Source: Burkholderiaceae bacterium (GTDB taxonomy: Bacteria > Pseudomonadota > Gammaproteobacteria > Burkholderiales > Burkholderiaceae_E). From it: DNA of 64,000 nt. Position numbers and translations under genes: made by a program. Each line of letters opens with the position of its first letter. Position 1 is the first letter of the stretch. The notes beneath the pieces are model-generated. The model had not been told where the DNA came from and searched no databases. It worked only from the letters and a program-made list of their open reading frames with translations. Below, in pieces: positions 50,330-62,454 of the stretch. The stretch is taken from the NCBI GenBank assembly GCA_023954015.1, contig JAMLIS010000003.1, forward strand, positions 248,001 through 312,000, given 5' to 3'.

Positions 50330-51844
50330 GTGCCCTTTACCCGACGCGACTTCATCCGTACTGCTGCCCTCGGCGTGACAAGCCTGCCTGGCGCTGCACT
50401 ACCGCGCGGCCGCGGCAGCAGCGGCGAATTCAGCGAGCTCGACGCGACCGAGCTGGCCGCCCTGGTGCGCATGCGCAAGGTCAGCGCGAGCGAACTGCTC
50501 GAGGACACCATTCGCCGGCTCGAGGCCGTCAATCCGAAGCTCAACGCGGTAATCACGAAAACGTACGAGCGCGCCCGCGGTCGCGCCGCGGCGATAGGTG
50601 CCGCGGGCAGCGAGACCGGCGGAGCCTTCGCCGGCGTCCCCTGGCTATTGAAAGACATCAGCGAGTGCAAGGGTCTGCCCATGACGATGGGGTCTCGCGC
50701 ATTGCGCGGGGTGGTCTCGCAGGTGGCTGTGCCGTTCGTGGCGGCTGCGGAGGCTGCGGGACTGAACATCGTCGGGATCACCAACGTACCGGAGTTCGGC
50801 CTGAGCGACAACAGCGGGAATCTGCTGTACGGCGCCACGCACAACCCTTGGGGTGTGGCGTACGGCGCAGCCGGTTCCAGTTCGGGCTCGGCTGCGGCGG
50901 TAGCGGCGGGCATCGTGCCGATGGCCCATGGCAACGATGGCGGGGGGTCCTTGCGTTGCCCGGCTTCGGCCTGTGGACTGTTCACGGTGAAGGTTTCGCG
51001 TGGACGCCACCTGCCTGCGCACACGGCGAATCTACCCTACGACATCGGCCAGGACGGAGTGCTCAGCCGCAGCGTGCGCGACAACGCGCGCTTCCTGAGC
51101 ATCGTCGAAGACCGCAGCGCGGCGCTGCCGACGCTGGGCTTCGTCGCAGGACCCAGCGGGCGCAAGCTGAAGATCGGCGTGTTGCTCGACGTCGGCAACG
51201 GCGTCGCCCTCGATCCGGCGGTAGCGCATGCGATGGCCGAGACGATCAAGCTCTGCGAGGACCTGGGCCACGTCGTAGCGCCAGTGACATTGCCTTTCGA
51301 CTACTCACCTCTGATCGAGGCATTCTGGGGCGTGTGGCGCGCAGGCGCGGCGCTGACCGTCGACGGCATCGCCGCGGCGATGGCGCTGCCCGTGAACGAG
51401 AGTCACTTCGAACCCTGGACGCTCGGGCTGCGAGCCCATGCGAACAGCCACCCGGGGGGGCCGATGGCGCTGCTGGCGGCCGCGGGGCCAGTGTTCGAGG
51501 AAGCGTCCGCACGCATGGACGTTTTCCTGCAGCAGTGGGACGCTGTGCTCTCGCCCGTCTACCAATGCCCGGTGAACGCACTCGGTTCGCGCCAGGTCAG
51601 CGCGGATCGGACGTACGCCGTGATCATGGACGAGTTCGCCCGGCAGGCGCCTTTCACCGAAATGCACAATGCCTGCGGCACGCCGGCAATGTCGGTCCCG
51701 CTGTATTGGGATGCCAACGGTCTGCCGATCGGCAGCCAGTTCTTCGCTCGCGTGGGCCATGAGGCCACGCTACTGGAGCTTGCCTACCAGCTCGAACAGG
51801 CCCGGCCCTGGGCCCGGCGCCGGCCCCCGGTGTTCGCAAGCTGA
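50330..51844 (+). CDS. Tat-exported amidase-signature family hydrolase
   Basis: A 504-aa amidase-signature enzyme. The GTG at 50330-50332 follows AGGAG at seven bases and starts a Tat signal (TRRDFIRTAALG). The Ser-cisSer-Lys triad is visible: Lys in GVPWLLKDIS, and the serines in YGAAGSSSGSAAAVAAG. The bacterial signature normally reads GGSSGGS; here the first glycines are replaced. GNDGGGSLRCPASACGLF follows as expected. It would hydrolyse amides in the periplasm. It is divergent from the LuxR gene across 165 bases. Confidence 0.88.
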   Translation: MPFTRRDFIRTAALGVTSLPGAALPRGRGSSGEFSELDATELAALVRMRKVSASELLEDTIRRLEAVNPKLNAVITKTYERARGRAAAIGAAGSETGGAFAGVPWLLKDISECKGLPMTMGSRALRGVVSQVAVPFVAAAEAAGLNIVGITNVPEFGLSDNSGNLLYGATHNPWGVAYGAAGSSSGSAAAVAAGIVPMAHGNDGGGSLRCPASACGLFTVKVSRGRHLPAHTANLPYDIGQDGVLSRSVRDNARFLSIVEDRSAALPTLGFVAGPSGRKLKIGVLLDVGNGVALDPAVAHAMAETIKLCEDLGHVVAPVTLPFDYSPLIEAFWGVWRAGAALTVDGIAAAMALPVNESHFEPWTLGLRAHANSHPGGPMALLAAAGPVFEEASARMDVFLQQWDAVLSPVYQCPVNALGSRQVSADRTYAVIMDEFARQAPFTEMHNACGTPAMSVPLYWDANGLPIGSQFFARVGHEATLLELAYQLEQARPWARRRPPVFAS

Positions 51845-52244
51845 TCGCATCGCCACTCAGCTTCTTGCCCGCATCGCGCTTTCGTACTCCACGCCTGCGA
51901 CCGCGTCGGCGACGAGTGGCGAGCGCTTGCCCGAAAAGGGTCCACACGCGGGCCTCGCGGCTCGTCAGATTACCTGCACTCGGCTGGCGCCATGTCTGGC
52001 TCGCCCGGTCATCGATGAGCGGACGGGCCTCGTCGCAAAACGCTGCGAAACCCTGCATCCTTGATCGGGTAACCAACTGCCGGGCAAAAAATGCAGCCTT
52101 TCGCAGCATTTCGTGGCGTTGCGGCAGTACAGAGCACAGCGGGCGCACCAGCCGCGCCGGAAGCGTCGAGGTCGCTCATCGCACGGCGACGTTCGAGAAC
52201 CGCTTACGGCATCGAGGTGATCCGACCCCGATAGATATCGCGAC
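51845..52244. other. Intergenic stretch between the amidase gene and guaA
   Basis: I see no gene in these 400 bases. A minus-strand frame that continues under the amidase gene contains no recognisable domain. No clear terminator was found for either convergent gene. Confidence 0.4.
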
Positions 52245-53825
52245 CTACTCCCATTCGATCGTCGCCGGCGGCTTGCCCGACACGTCGTACACCACCCGGT
52301 TGATCCCCCGCACCTCGTTGATGATGCGGTTCGATACGCGCGCGAGCAGGTCGTGCGGCAGCGGCGCCCAGTGCGCGGTCATGAAGTCCTGCGTCTGAAC
52401 CGCGCGCAGCGCGACGACGTATTCGTAGGTGCGCGCATCGCCCATCACGCCGACCGACTTCACCGGCAGGAACACGGCAAAGGCCTGCGAGGTCTTTTCG
52501 TACCAGCTCAGGCCGTCGGCGTCGTGCGTGTTGCGCAGCTCGTCGATGAAGATCGCGTCGGCCTGGCGCAGCAGTTCGAGGAATTCGCCCCGAAGCTCGC
52601 CGAGCACGCGCACGCCGAGCCCCGGACCCGGGAACGGATGTCGATAGACCAACTCGCGCGGCAACCCGAGCGCCAGCCCGAGTTCGCGCACCTCGTCCTT
52701 GAACAGGTCGCGCAGCGGCTCGAGCAGCTTCAGGTGGAGCGTTTCGGGCAGGCCGCCGACGTTGTGGTGCGACTTGATGACGGTGGCCTTCTTCGAGCCG
52801 GCGCCCGCCGATTCGATGACGTCGGGGTAGATCGTTCCCTGCGCCAGCCATTTCGCGTTCGCCAGCGACGCGGCCTGCTCCTGGAACACCTCGATGAACT
52901 CGCGGCCGATGATCTTGCGCTTGGCTTCCGGGTCGGCGACGCCGGCCAGCCGTTCGAGGAAACGTGCCGCTGCCTCGACGTGAACGAGATGCACGCCCAT
53001 GTGCCGGCCGAAGGTGTCGATCACCTGCTCGGCCTCGCCCAGGCGCAACAGGCCGGTGTCGACGAAGACGCAGTGCAGCCGCTCCCCGATCGCGCGATGG
53101 ATGAGTGCCGCGGCAACGCTCGAGTCGACGCCGCCCGACAATCCGAGTACGACCTCCTCGTCGCCGACGGCGCTGCGGATCTTCTCGACCGCTTCGTCGA
53201 CGTGCGTGGCCATGACCCAGTCGCCGCGACAGCCGCAGATCTCGAGCACGAAGCGGCGCAGGATTTCCGTTCCCCGCTTCGTGTGCGTGACCTCCGGATG
53301 GAACTGCACGCCGTAGAAGCGGCGTTCCTCGTCGGCCATCGCGGCGATCGGGCACGAGGCGGTGGAGCCCATCAGGCGAAAGCCCGGCGGCAGTTCGACG
53401 ACCTTGTCGCCGTGGCTCATCCAGACTTCGAGCAGGCCGTGGCCTTCGGCGTTGCGCGAATCCTCGATGCCATCGAGCAGCTTCGTGTGCCCGCGCGCGC
53501 GCACCTGCGCGTATCCGTACTCGCGCGGCGAGCCGCTGTCGACGCGTCCGCCGAGCTGCTGCGCCATCGTCTGCATGCCGTAGCAGATGCCGAGCACCGG
53601 AACGCCGATGGTGAACACCGCTTCGGGCGCGCGATCGTGCGAGACCTCGTGCGCCGACAGGTGGCTGCCGGAAAGGATGATTCCCTTCGGCGCGAAGCTG
53701 CGCACGAAAGCGTCGTCGACGTCGCAGGGATGGATTTCGCAATAGACGTTCGCTTCGCGGATGCGTCGCGCGATCAGCTGCGTCACCTGCGATCCGAAGT
53801 CGAGAATGAGGATGCGGTCGTGCAT
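52245..53825 (-). CDS. guaA: GMP synthase (glutamine-hydrolysing)
   Basis: A 526-aa enzyme that converts XMP to GMP with glutamine and ATP. The N-terminal class I glutaminase has the nucleophile in GICYGMQ and the His/Glu in GVQFHPEV. The ATP-pyrophosphatase P-loop is [10 protein letters not shown] (about residue 235), and the C-terminal dimer domain ends [14 protein letters not shown], as usual. The start [13 protein letters not shown] is standard. It lies 41 bases after guaB in one operon. Confidence 0.97.
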   Translation of the reverse strand: MHDRILILDFGSQVTQLIARRIREANVYCEIHPCDVDDAFVRSFAPKGIILSGSHLSAHEVSHDRAPEAVFTIGVPVLGICYGMQTMAQQLGGRVDSGSPREYGYAQVRARGHTKLLDGIEDSRNAEGHGLLEVWMSHGDKVVELPPGFRLMGSTASCPIAAMADEERRFYGVQFHPEVTHTKRGTEILRRFVLEICGCRGDWVMATHVDEAVEKIRSAVGDEEVVLGLSGGVDSSVAAALIHRAIGERLHCVFVDTGLLRLGEAEQVIDTFGRHMGVHLVHVEAAARFLERLAGVADPEAKRKIIGREFIEVFQEQAASLANAKWLAQGTIYPDVIESAGAGSKKATVIKSHHNVGGLPETLHLKLLEPLRDLFKDEVRELGLALGLPRELVYRHPFPGPGLGVRVLGELRGEFLELLRQADAIFIDELRNTHDADGLSWYEKTSQAFAVFLPVKSVGVMGDARTYEYVVALRAVQTQDFMTAHWAPLPHDLLARVSNRIINEVRGINRVVYDVSGKPPATIEWE

Positions 53826-53866
53826 CACGTGTCCGTTCGGTCTCGGAGCCTCGGTCGGCCGGCCCC

Positions 53867-55357
<1,491 letters not shown>

Positions 55358-55489
55358 TTATACCGGCGCACTGCGCTGCGCTCGCGACGCCTCTTTCGTC
55401 GCCGAACGGGTGCCATCCGTCGGCATCGGTCGTCGCCGGTATCGCGGCGCCGGGACAATCGGACAGCGACCGACACCGTAGCGAGCGAC

Positions 55490-56038
55490 ATGAATCCCAC
55501 CCGTTTCGTCCCCTGGAGCCTGGCCGTCGGCGCGCTGCTCTTCGTCTCTCCCGGCAGCTGGGCGGGGCCCTGGCAATGGCGCGATGCGCAGGGGCGGATG
55601 GTCTTCTCCGACCGCGCTCCGCCCGCCGACGTGCTGCCGTCGCAGATCCTGCGCTCGCCCGAGGGGGGCCGGCCGGCAGCGAGTTCGAGCCGTCCTTCGT
55701 CCTCGTCGGCCGCGGCAGCGCCGATCGGATCGCCGGCGAAGGATGCAGCGGGCGCGCCACCGCCGGCGCAGAGCTGGGTAGAACGCGAGCGCGCGTTTCG
55801 CCAGCGAATCGCCGAGCGCGAGGAGAACGCGGCGAAGGAACGCGACAAGACCGAGCTGGCGGCCCTCGGAAAACGCGCTTGCGACGACGCACGCAGCCAG
55901 GTTCGCACGCTCGAGAGCGGCGTGCGCGTGGTGACGGTGAACGCACGCGGCGAACCGGAGCCGCTCGACGACTCGCAGCGGGCGAATCGGCTCGCGATCG
56001 CGAAGTCCGACGTCGCTCGACTGTGCGCGGAACGCTGA
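55490..56038 (+). CDS. Exported DUF4124 protein
   Basis: A 182-aa protein. The signal peptide ends near SWAG; the DUF4124 motif WQWRDAQGRMVFSDRAPP comes directly after it. The rest is a Ser/Ala/Pro-rich linker and a charged helical C-terminal part (FRQRIAEREENAAKERDKTE) with two Cys. DUF4124 proteins are common in beta- and gammaproteobacteria; function is not known. It is divergent from guaB and convergent with the rnfH-ratA pair. Confidence 0.88.
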   Translation: MNPTRFVPWSLAVGALLFVSPGSWAGPWQWRDAQGRMVFSDRAPPADVLPSQILRSPEGGRPAASSSRPSSSSAAAAPIGSPAKDAAGAPPPAQSWVERERAFRQRIAEREENAAKERDKTELAALGKRACDDARSQVRTLESGVRVVTVNARGEPEPLDDSQRANRLAIAKSDVARLCAER

Positions 56039-56151
56039 AGACCGGGCGTCGCCCCCCGCGTTGCCCGCTGCTCGTCAGGCCCGGCGTTGCCGGCGCGGCG
56101 ATCGAGCCGCAGGCGTAACTCGCCGCCGCGCGGCCTGCGCACGAAGAACCG

Positions 56152-56469
56152 CTATCGGCGCTTCCAGCGCGGTTCCGCACCTTCGGCTCGCCGCTGCTGC
56201 ACGCGCCGCCTCCTGGCCGCCTTGGGGTCGGCGAGCAGCCTTCCCACCAGCTCGACGCGATCGCCTTCGACCAGTACCGTGCCGCGCGAACGCAGCTGGC
56301 CGTACACCGCCACCGCCAGCGCAGTCTCGTCGACGCCCGCGCGCAGCGTCTCGCCGACGGGTGGGCCGATCGCCGCGAGCGCGTCGTCGACGGTCGCACC
56401 CTCGGGCAGTTCGTACTCGCGAACGACGACGCCCTCTTCCTCGTTGGTCCACGCGACTTCGACGCGCAT
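56152..56469 (-). CDS. rnfH: RnfH-family ubiquitin-like protein
   Basis: A 105-aa beta-grasp protein of the RnfH/UPF0125 family: VEVAWTNEEEGVVVREYELPEGATVDDALAA and DETALAVAVYGQLRSRGTVLVEGDRVELVGRLLADPKAARRRR. The family is found next to ratA in many proteobacteria, as here. The start may be the ATG at 56467-56469 or a GTG at 56476-56478 that overlaps the ratA stop codon (GTGA). The C-terminus is strongly basic. Confidence 0.88.
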   Translation of the reverse strand: MRVEVAWTNEEEGVVVREYELPEGATVDDALAAIGPPVGETLRAGVDETALAVAVYGQLRSRGTVLVEGDRVELVGRLLADPKAARRRRVQQRRAEGAEPRWKRR

Positions 56470-56474
56470 CGCGC

Positions 56475-56927
56475 TCACTCCCGCTCCCGGGAGAAGCCCC
56501 CGTAGACCTGATCGGCGCGACGCACGAAAGCGTCGATGAACGAGCGCGCGATCTGGTCGAAGATGGGCGCCAGCACGCGACCCAGCAGGCCGCCGGCGAA
56601 CGCGTATTCGAGCGAGAACTCCACCTTGCAGGCGTCCTCGCGCAGCGCGCGGAAGCGCCACTCGCCGTCCAGGCGCGAGAACGGCCCTTCGCGCAGCCGC
56701 ATCGAGATCGCCTCCGGCGGGCGCTGCAGGTTGGTGGTGGTGAAGCGCTGCTTCAGGCCGCGAAAATCGATCAGCACGGTCGCGACGACGCGCTCGTCGC
56801 TCTCGCGATGCACCTCCGAGCCCCCGCACCACGGCAGGAACTTGGGGTAATCCTCGACGCGTTCGACGAGCTCGTACATCTTCCGGTCGCTGTACGGCAG
56901 CAGGACGGACTTGCGGACGGCGTGCAC
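56475..56927 (-). CDS. ratA: RatA-family SRPBCC protein (Coq10/START type)
   Basis: A 150-aa START-like protein: [36 protein letters not shown], then [16 protein letters not shown] at the end. In E. coli the homologue was described as a 50S-binding toxin, while other members are ubiquinone-binding Coq10-like proteins; which applies is not clear from sequence. It is divergent from smpB with only 17 bases between starts, the usual arrangement. Confidence 0.92.
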   Translation of the reverse strand: MHAVRKSVLLPYSDRKMYELVERVEDYPKFLPWCGGSEVHRESDERVVATVLIDFRGLKQRFTTTNLQRPPEAISMRLREGPFSRLDGEWRFRALREDACKVEFSLEYAFAGGLLGRVLAPIFDQIARSFIDAFVRRADQVYGGFSRERE

Positions 56928-56944
56928 GGGTTAGGATTCTAGTC

Positions 56945-57430
56945 ATGACGATCGTGCAGAACAAAAAGGCCACGCACGACTACTTCATCGAGGAGCGCTT
57001 CGAAGCCGGCGTCGCGCTCGAGGGATGGGAAGTCAAGGCGATCCGCGCCGGGCGCGTGCAGCTGAAGGAAGGCTACGTGATCGTGCGCGACGCCGAGCTT
57101 TTCCTGATCGGCGCGCACATCACGCCGCTGCCCGAGGCGTCCACCCACGTGAAGCCCGATCCGCTGCGCTCGCGCAAGCTGCTGATGCACGCCGAAGAGA
57201 TCGCCAAGCTCATCGGCAAGGTCGAGCGCGCCGGCTACACGCTGGTGCCGCTGGACCTGCATTACACCCGCGGACGCGTGAAGGCGACGATCGGCCTGGC
57301 CAAGGGAAAGCGCCAGTACGACAAGCGCGCCACCGAACGCGAACGAGAATGGCAGCGCGAGCGCCAGCGGGTCATGAAAGCGGGACGGGGGAACGAAAAA
57401 GCGGGACGGGGCAAAGCGCCGGCTTCGTAG
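56945..57430 (+). CDS. smpB: SsrA-binding protein SmpB
   Basis: A 161-aa tmRNA-binding protein needed for trans-translation. Family segments: [39 protein letters not shown], and the basic [29 protein letters not shown]. The C-terminal tail carries a short duplication ([17 protein letters not shown]), reflecting a repeated 14-base unit at about 57379-57415, and is somewhat longer than usual. The tail is expected to reach the decoding centre. Confidence 0.96.
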   Translation: MTIVQNKKATHDYFIEERFEAGVALEGWEVKAIRAGRVQLKEGYVIVRDAELFLIGAHITPLPEASTHVKPDPLRSRKLLMHAEEIAKLIGKVERAGYTLVPLDLHYTRGRVKATIGLAKGKRQYDKRATEREREWQRERQRVMKAGRGNEKAGRGKAPAS

Positions 57431-57456
57431 ACCCTGCCCGCTCGCGACTGCGATTC

Positions 57457-59883
57457 CTACCCCTTCTCCCTTCCCTTCTCCCTTCCCTCTCCCTTCTCTT
57501 CCTGGGCGAGCTGCTGCCAGGTGGCGAGCAAGGTATCCGGATTCAGCGAGATCGACTCGATTCCCTGCTCCATCAGCCAGCGGGCGAGATCGGGATGATC
57601 GGAGGGGCCCTGCCCGCAGATGCCGACGTACTTGCCGGCGTCGCGGCAGGCGCGGATCGCGCGCTCGACGAGCATGCGTACCGCCGGATCGCGTTCGTCG
57701 AAGCCTTCGGCGACGAGCCCGGAGTCGCGGTCCAGGCCCAGCGTGAGCTGCGTCAGGTCGTTCGAGCCGATCGAGAAGCCGTCGAAGTACTCGAGGAACT
57801 GCTCGGCGAGCAGCGCATTCGACGGCAGTTCGCACATCATGATCAGGCGCAGTCCGTCCTCGCCACGACGCAGGCCGTAGCGCGACAGCAGTTCGACGAC
57901 CGACGCGGCTTCCTTCGTCGTGCGTACGAACGGGACCATCAGCTCCACGTTCGTGAGCCCCATTTTCCCGCGCACGCGGCGCATCGCCTCGCACTCGAGT
58001 TCGAAGCAGTCGCGAAAGCTCTCGGCGACGTAGCGCGAGGCACCCCGAAAGCCCAGCATCGGGTTTTCCTCGTCGGGTTCGTATCGCGATCCGCCGATGA
58101 GCTTGCGGTATTCGTTCGACTTGAAGTCGGACAGGCGAACGATCACCGGACGCGGCCAGAACGCTGCAGCGATCGTCGCCACGCCTTCGGCCAGGCGCTC
58201 GACGTAGAAGGCGCGCGGCGTGGCGTGCCCGCGAGCGACGCTCTCGACCGCCTTCTTCAGTTCGGCGTCCACGTTCGGGTAGTCGAGGATCGCCTTCGGA
58301 TGGATGCCGATGTTGTTGTTGATGATGAATTCGAGGCGCGCGAGACCCACGCCCTCGCTGGGCAGCAGCGCGAATTCGAAGGCGAGTTGCGGGTTGCCGA
58401 CGTTGACCATCAGCTTCACCGGCAGCGGCGGCATCGCACCGGAGTCGATCTCGGTGACTTCGGTCTCGAGCAGTCCGTCGTAGACGTAGCCGGTATCGCC
58501 TTCGGCGCACGACACGGTGACGAGAGCGCCGTCCTTCAGGCGATCGGTGGCGTCGCCGCAGCCGACGACGGCCGGAATGCCCAGTTCGCGCGCGATGATC
58601 GCCGCGTGACAGGTGCGCCCTCCCCGGTTCGTGACGATCGCCGATGCGCGCTTCATCACCGGCTCCCAGTTCGGATCGGTCATGTCGGTGACGAGGACGT
58701 CGCCCGGCTGGACACGGTCCATCGCCCCGGCGTCGGCGACCACGCGCACCTGGCCTGCGCCCACCTTCTGTCCGATCGCTCGACCCGAGGCGAGCACTTC
58801 GGAGCTCGACTTGAGCTTGTAGCGCTGCTGGCGCGTCTCGCCGGTGCGCGACATCACCGTTTCGGGGCGCGCCTGCAGGATGTACAGCTTGCCGTCGGCG
58901 CCGTCCTTGCCCCACTCGATGTCCATCGGCCGACCGTAGTGCCGCTCGATGACGACCGCGTAGCGGGCGAGCTCGATCACGTCGTCGTCCGACAGCGAGA
59001 ACCGGTTGCGCGCCTCGAGCGAGGTATCGAGCGTGCGCACGCGGCGCGCCGGATCGGCTGCGTCAGCCTCCGGCGCAAAGATCATCCGGATCAGCTTCGA
59101 GCCCAGCTCGCGCCGGATGATCGGGAACTTGCCGGCCTCGAGCATCGGCTTGTGCACATAGAACTCGTCGGGGTTCACTGCGCCCTGCACCACCGTTTCG
59201 CCCAGTCCGTAGGCGCTGGTGATGAAGACGACGTCGGGGAAGCCCGATTCGGTGTCGATCGTGAACATCACGCCGGAGGCGGCGAGGTCGCTGCGCACCA
59301 TGCGCTGCACGCCCGCCGAAAGCGCGACGTCGCCGTGCTCGAAGCCCTTGTGCACGCGGTAGGAGATCGCCCGGTCGTTGTAGAGCGATGCGAAGACGTG
59401 CCGGATTCGATCGAGCACCGCATCGATGCCGACGACGTTCAGGTAGCTTTCCTGCTGCCCGGCGAAGGACGCATCGGGCAGATCCTCGGCAGTGGCCGAC
59501 GATCGCACCGCCACGGCGAGCTGCCCGCCCGCCTCCTGCGCCATCCGGCGATAATGCTCGCGGATGGCCTGTTCGAGCGGTGCCGGCAGCGGCGCCTCGA
59601 CGATCCATCGGCGGATCTCGGCGCCGCATTCGGCGAGCGCCTTGACATCCTCGGTGTTCAACTCGCGCAGGCGCGCGGCGATGCGTTCGGTAAGTCCGTT
59701 CCGGTCGAGAAAATCACGAAAGGCGAAGGCCGTGGTGGCGAAGCCGCCCGGCACGCGCACGCCCGAGGCCGCAAGCTCGCTGATCATCTCGCCCAGCGAC
59801 GCGTTCTTGCCGCCTACCGATTCGACATCGGTCATGCGCAACGCCTCGAAGGCGACGACGTATCGTTCGTCGTTCGAAGTCAT
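57457..59883 (-). CDS. ppsA: Phosphoenolpyruvate synthase
   Basis: An 808-aa enzyme that makes PEP from pyruvate and ATP. The N-terminal ATP-grasp part has [35 protein letters not shown]; the phosphohistidine is in [15 protein letters not shown] (about residue 435). The C-terminal PEP-binding barrel has [17 protein letters not shown] and [17 protein letters not shown]. The last 13 residues are a low-complexity Glu/Lys/Gly/Arg repeat beyond the usual end. It is divergent from ppsR, which controls it by phosphorylation. Confidence 0.96.
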   Translation of the reverse strand: MTSNDERYVVAFEALRMTDVESVGGKNASLGEMISELAASGVRVPGGFATTAFAFRDFLDRNGLTERIAARLRELNTEDVKALAECGAEIRRWIVEAPLPAPLEQAIREHYRRMAQEAGGQLAVAVRSSATAEDLPDASFAGQQESYLNVVGIDAVLDRIRHVFASLYNDRAISYRVHKGFEHGDVALSAGVQRMVRSDLAASGVMFTIDTESGFPDVVFITSAYGLGETVVQGAVNPDEFYVHKPMLEAGKFPIIRRELGSKLIRMIFAPEADAADPARRVRTLDTSLEARNRFSLSDDDVIELARYAVVIERHYGRPMDIEWGKDGADGKLYILQARPETVMSRTGETRQQRYKLKSSSEVLASGRAIGQKVGAGQVRVVADAGAMDRVQPGDVLVTDMTDPNWEPVMKRASAIVTNRGGRTCHAAIIARELGIPAVVGCGDATDRLKDGALVTVSCAEGDTGYVYDGLLETEVTEIDSGAMPPLPVKLMVNVGNPQLAFEFALLPSEGVGLARLEFIINNNIGIHPKAILDYPNVDAELKKAVESVARGHATPRAFYVERLAEGVATIAAAFWPRPVIVRLSDFKSNEYRKLIGGSRYEPDEENPMLGFRGASRYVAESFRDCFELECEAMRRVRGKMGLTNVELMVPFVRTTKEAASVVELLSRYGLRRGEDGLRLIMMCELPSNALLAEQFLEYFDGFSIGSNDLTQLTLGLDRDSGLVAEGFDERDPAVRMLVERAIRACRDAGKYVGICGQGPSDHPDLARWLMEQGIESISLNPDTLLATWQQLAQEEKGEGREKGREKG
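57460..57500 (+). repeat. CT-rich short tandem repeat at the 3' end of ppsA
   Basis: The unit CCCTTCTCCCTT repeats, with small changes, about three times immediately before the ppsA stop codon. It encodes the low-complexity C-terminus [13 protein letters not shown]. Such a tract is prone to length change, which would alter only the protein tail. Confidence 0.6.
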
Positions 59884-60037
59884 GGAAAGGTCCTGACATG
59901 GTTGGTAATTCGTCGTCTTGCGGGCGTCCCGGTGCGCGCAGGCAAGCGCAGCCGCGGCCTGCGTTCGGTTTCCCGGTCGATTCTACTGCGCACCGCCGGG
60001 CCCTACCGTGCGAAGCTCCCGATCCGGCGAACCGGCG

Positions 60038-60931
60038 ATGAGCGAGCGCCTGCAGGACGGCACGCTCCCGGCAACCGGTCTCGAAGCCCGGGCGGCCGAC
60101 GGGCCGGCGCCGCAGGACCGGCGCTTCGAGCGAACGATCTTCTTCGTCTCCGACGGCACCGGCATCACGGCGGAGACCTTCGGGCATTCGCTGCTCACGC
60201 AGTTCGAACCGATGAAGCTGCGCCAGGTGCGCCTGCCCTTCGTCGACACGATCGAGAAGGCGCACCTGGCCGTCGAGCGGATCGATCGGCAGGCGCTGGC
60301 CGACGGCAACCGGGCGGTCGTCTTCAGCACGCTGATCGACCCGGCCATCAACGACATCGTGCGGATGGCGAACTGTCGCTACCTGGACCTGTTCGCGACC
60401 TTCGTCGAACCGCTCGAGAGCGAATTCGGCGTGCGCTCCACGCACACCGTCGGCCGCTCGCACACGGCAACCAATTCCGAGTCCTACCAGCGCCGCATCG
60501 CCGCGATCAACTATGCGCTCGCGCACGACGACGGGCAGAGCCACATGGGGCTGGATCATGCCGAAGTGATCCTGGTCGGGGTCTCGCGCAGCGGCAAGAC
60601 ACCGACGAGCATTTTCCTGGCCATGCAGCACGGCATCCGCGCGGCCAACTATCCGCTCGTGCCCGAGGACTTCGAACGTGGCCGGCTGCCCGACGTGCTC
60701 TATCGCTACAAGTCGAAGCTGTTCGGGCTTTCGATCTCGCCCGAGCGCCTCGCGGAGATCCGCAACGAGCGGCGCCCGGAAAGCCGCTACGCCTCGCTGC
60801 AGAACTGCCGCTACGAAGTCAGCCGCGCCGAGGAGCTGATGCGCCGCGAGGGAATCCGCTGGTTGTCGTCGACGACGAAGTCGATCGAGGAGATCGCCGC
60901 GACGGTGCTCCACGAGCTGGACCTCGCCTAG
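60038..60931 (+). CDS. ppsR: PEP synthase regulatory protein (kinase/pyrophosphorylase)
   Basis: A 297-aa DUF299-family bifunctional regulator that inactivates PpsA by ADP-dependent phosphorylation and reactivates it by phosphorolysis. Signature segments: FFVSDGTGITAETFGHSLL at about residue 35 and the P-loop GVSRSGKTPTS at about residue 185, followed by YPLVPEDFERGRLPDVL. The ATG at 60038 starts after a 30-residue stretch that is open but not conserved. Its 3' end overlaps the convergent rRNA methyltransferase gene by 113 bases. Confidence 0.95.
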   Translation: MSERLQDGTLPATGLEARAADGPAPQDRRFERTIFFVSDGTGITAETFGHSLLTQFEPMKLRQVRLPFVDTIEKAHLAVERIDRQALADGNRAVVFSTLIDPAINDIVRMANCRYLDLFATFVEPLESEFGVRSTHTVGRSHTATNSESYQRRIAAINYALAHDDGQSHMGLDHAEVILVGVSRSGKTPTSIFLAMQHGIRAANYPLVPEDFERGRLPDVLYRYKSKLFGLSISPERLAEIRNERRPESRYASLQNCRYEVSRAEELMRREGIRWLSSTTKSIEEIAATVLHELDLA

Positions 60932-61754
60932 AAACGGAGCCGGCGCTCCCGGGAAAGCCGCGCTGGCGCCACTGCTCGTACAGGCACAGCGCCGCCGCGA
61001 CGCCGACGTTCAGCGACTCCACCGCTTCGGTCTGCGGGATCGAGACGCGGTGAACCCGCTTCCAGCCCTTCAATGCGGGGACGAGCCCCTGCCCTTCGTT
61101 GCCCAGCAGCCAGAGCGTGGTCGGGCGCAGGTCGCTTTCGTACAGCGAGCGGGCCGCTGCCGCATCGGTTGCGATCGGAGCGGCCTCGCAGCGTGCCTGC
61201 AGCTCCGCGACATCGATACCCTCGTGGATCGCGAGCCCGAAGTGCGCGCCCATCGCCGCGCGCAGCACCTTCGGCGACCAGCAGGACGCTGTCCCCGGCG
61301 CGCAGAGCACGCGCCGCATTCCGACCGCCGCACAGCTGCGCAGCACGCTGCCGACGTTGCCCGGGTCCTGCACGCGATCGAGATAGACGGCATCTTCGTC
61401 GAGTCGTTCGGGAAGCGTCGCTTCGGGCAGCGGAACGATCGCCAGCAGCCCGGCTCCGTGCTCTACGCCGCTGGCGCGGTCGAACAGGCGGTCGTCGAGC
61501 ACCGTCGCCTGCGCGCGATAGCGCGCGATCCACGAGCACACTTCGGGATCGTGCAGGCCGCGCCGTGCCGCGTAGACGTCGAGCGGAGCGGAATCGCCGC
61601 CGAAGCGCTGCGCCCACGCCTGGAGCAGGTGCGCGCCTTCGAGCACGACGACGCCGGCGCGCTGGCGCTCGCGCGACGATCCTGCCAGCGCGAGCAGGCG
61701 CCGGAAGCACGCGTTCGACGCCGACGCGACGACCCGCGGGGCGTCCTCAGCCAT
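60819..61754 (-). CDS. TrmH/SpoU-family RNA methyltransferase
   Basis: A 311-aa SPOUT methyltransferase. An N-terminal substrate-binding domain ([12 protein letters not shown]) precedes the knot domain with motif 1 [18 protein letters not shown], motif 2 LLGNEGQGL and motif 3 [26 protein letters not shown]. It probably 2'-O-methylates rRNA or tRNA. Family proteins usually end near LYEQW; here about 45 Ser/Arg-rich residues follow, most of them encoded antisense to the end of ppsR. This tail may be an accident of a lost stop codon. It overlaps rnhB by eight bases at its start. Confidence 0.9.
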   Translation of the reverse strand: MAEDAPRVVASASNACFRRLLALAGSSRERQRAGVVVLEGAHLLQAWAQRFGGDSAPLDVYAARRGLHDPEVCSWIARYRAQATVLDDRLFDRASGVEHGAGLLAIVPLPEATLPERLDEDAVYLDRVQDPGNVGSVLRSCAAVGMRRVLCAPGTASCWSPKVLRAAMGAHFGLAIHEGIDVAELQARCEAAPIATDAAAARSLYESDLRPTTLWLLGNEGQGLVPALKGWKRVHRVSIPQTEAVESLNVGVAAALCLYEQWRQRGFPGSAGSVSRRGPARGAPSRRSPRSTSSSTTTSGFPRGASAPRRG

Positions 61755-62454
61755 CGGGCGCGCCGTCGAAGCCCGCGTCGAACAGGCACAGCCCGATCGC
61801 CGGCGCGTGCGACGGCGCACCTTCGAGCGGCGCGCCCAGCAGCGCGCGCACCGGCGCGAAGCTGCTGCGATGCGCCAGGCACGGACCATTTCGCCGAAGC
61901 AGCTGCAGGTGCTCGGGCGTGCCGTATCCCTTGTTGCGATCGAAGCCGTAATCCGGGAAGCGTTCGTGCAGCCTGCGCATCGCTTCGTCGCGTTCGACCT
62001 TCGCCAGGATCGATGCTGCCGAGATCGCGCGGTCGCTCGCGTCGCCGCCGACGATCGTCTGCACCGCGCAGGCGAGCTTCGGCGCACGGTCGCCGTCCAC
62101 GCGCGCGAGCGCCGGCGCCACGCCGAGCGCCGCCACCGCGCGCTGCATCGCCAGCAGCGACGCCTGCAGGATGTTCAGCGAGTCGATCTCCTCGACGCTC
62201 GCGCTCGCGATGGCCCACGCACGCGCGCGCTCGCGGATGCGCAACGACAGGGTTTCGCGGCGCTCCGCGTCCAGTTGCTTGGAGTCGCGCAGCCCGCGAA
62301 TCGGCCGGCGCGGATCGAGCACGACGGCCGCCGCATAGACCGGCCCGGCCAGCGGTCCGCGGCCCGCTTCGTCGACTCCGCAAACCGGACCGTCGATGCC
62401 GGCGGCGCCGAGCGCGAGGGCGGCCTGCGCCGGCCTAGTGCACCGTGCGTTCAT
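61747..62454 (-). CDS. rnhB: Ribonuclease HII
   Basis: A 235-aa RNase HII that cleaves the RNA strand of RNA-DNA hybrids and single ribonucleotides in DNA. Catalytic motifs: [15 protein letters not shown] (Asp, Glu), [10 protein letters not shown] with the third Asp, and [17 protein letters not shown] with the fourth. Length is normal with a 20-residue N-terminal extension. The ATG at 62452-62454 lies 20 bases inside the lpxB 3' end, and the 3' end overlaps the methyltransferase start: lpxA-lpxB-rnhB-methyltransferase form one packed operon. Confidence 0.95.
   Translation of the reverse strand: MNARCTRPAQAALALGAAGIDGPVCGVDEAGRGPLAGPVYAAAVVLDPRRPIRGLRDSKQLDAERRETLSLRIRERARAWAIASASVEEIDSLNILQASLLAMQRAVAALGVAPALARVDGDRAPKLACAVQTIVGGDASDRAISAASILAKVERDEAMRRLHERFPDYGFDRNKGYGTPEHLQLLRRNGPCLAHRSSFAPVRALLGAPLEGAPSHAPAIGLCLFDAGFDGAPDG

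Noticed and set aside
51654..52148. Minus-strand frame between the amidase gene and guaA
   Set aside because: It overlaps the amidase gene, has no ribosome binding site and no recognisable domain.
57460..57500. Possible CRISPR-like repeat
   Set aside because: Contiguous CT-rich units without spacers, inside the ppsA coding region.
57025..61053. Plus-strand frame of more than 1300 codons across smpB, ppsA and ppsR
   Set aside because: A shadow of three confirmed genes in other frames; length is explained by the lack of AT-rich stop codons.
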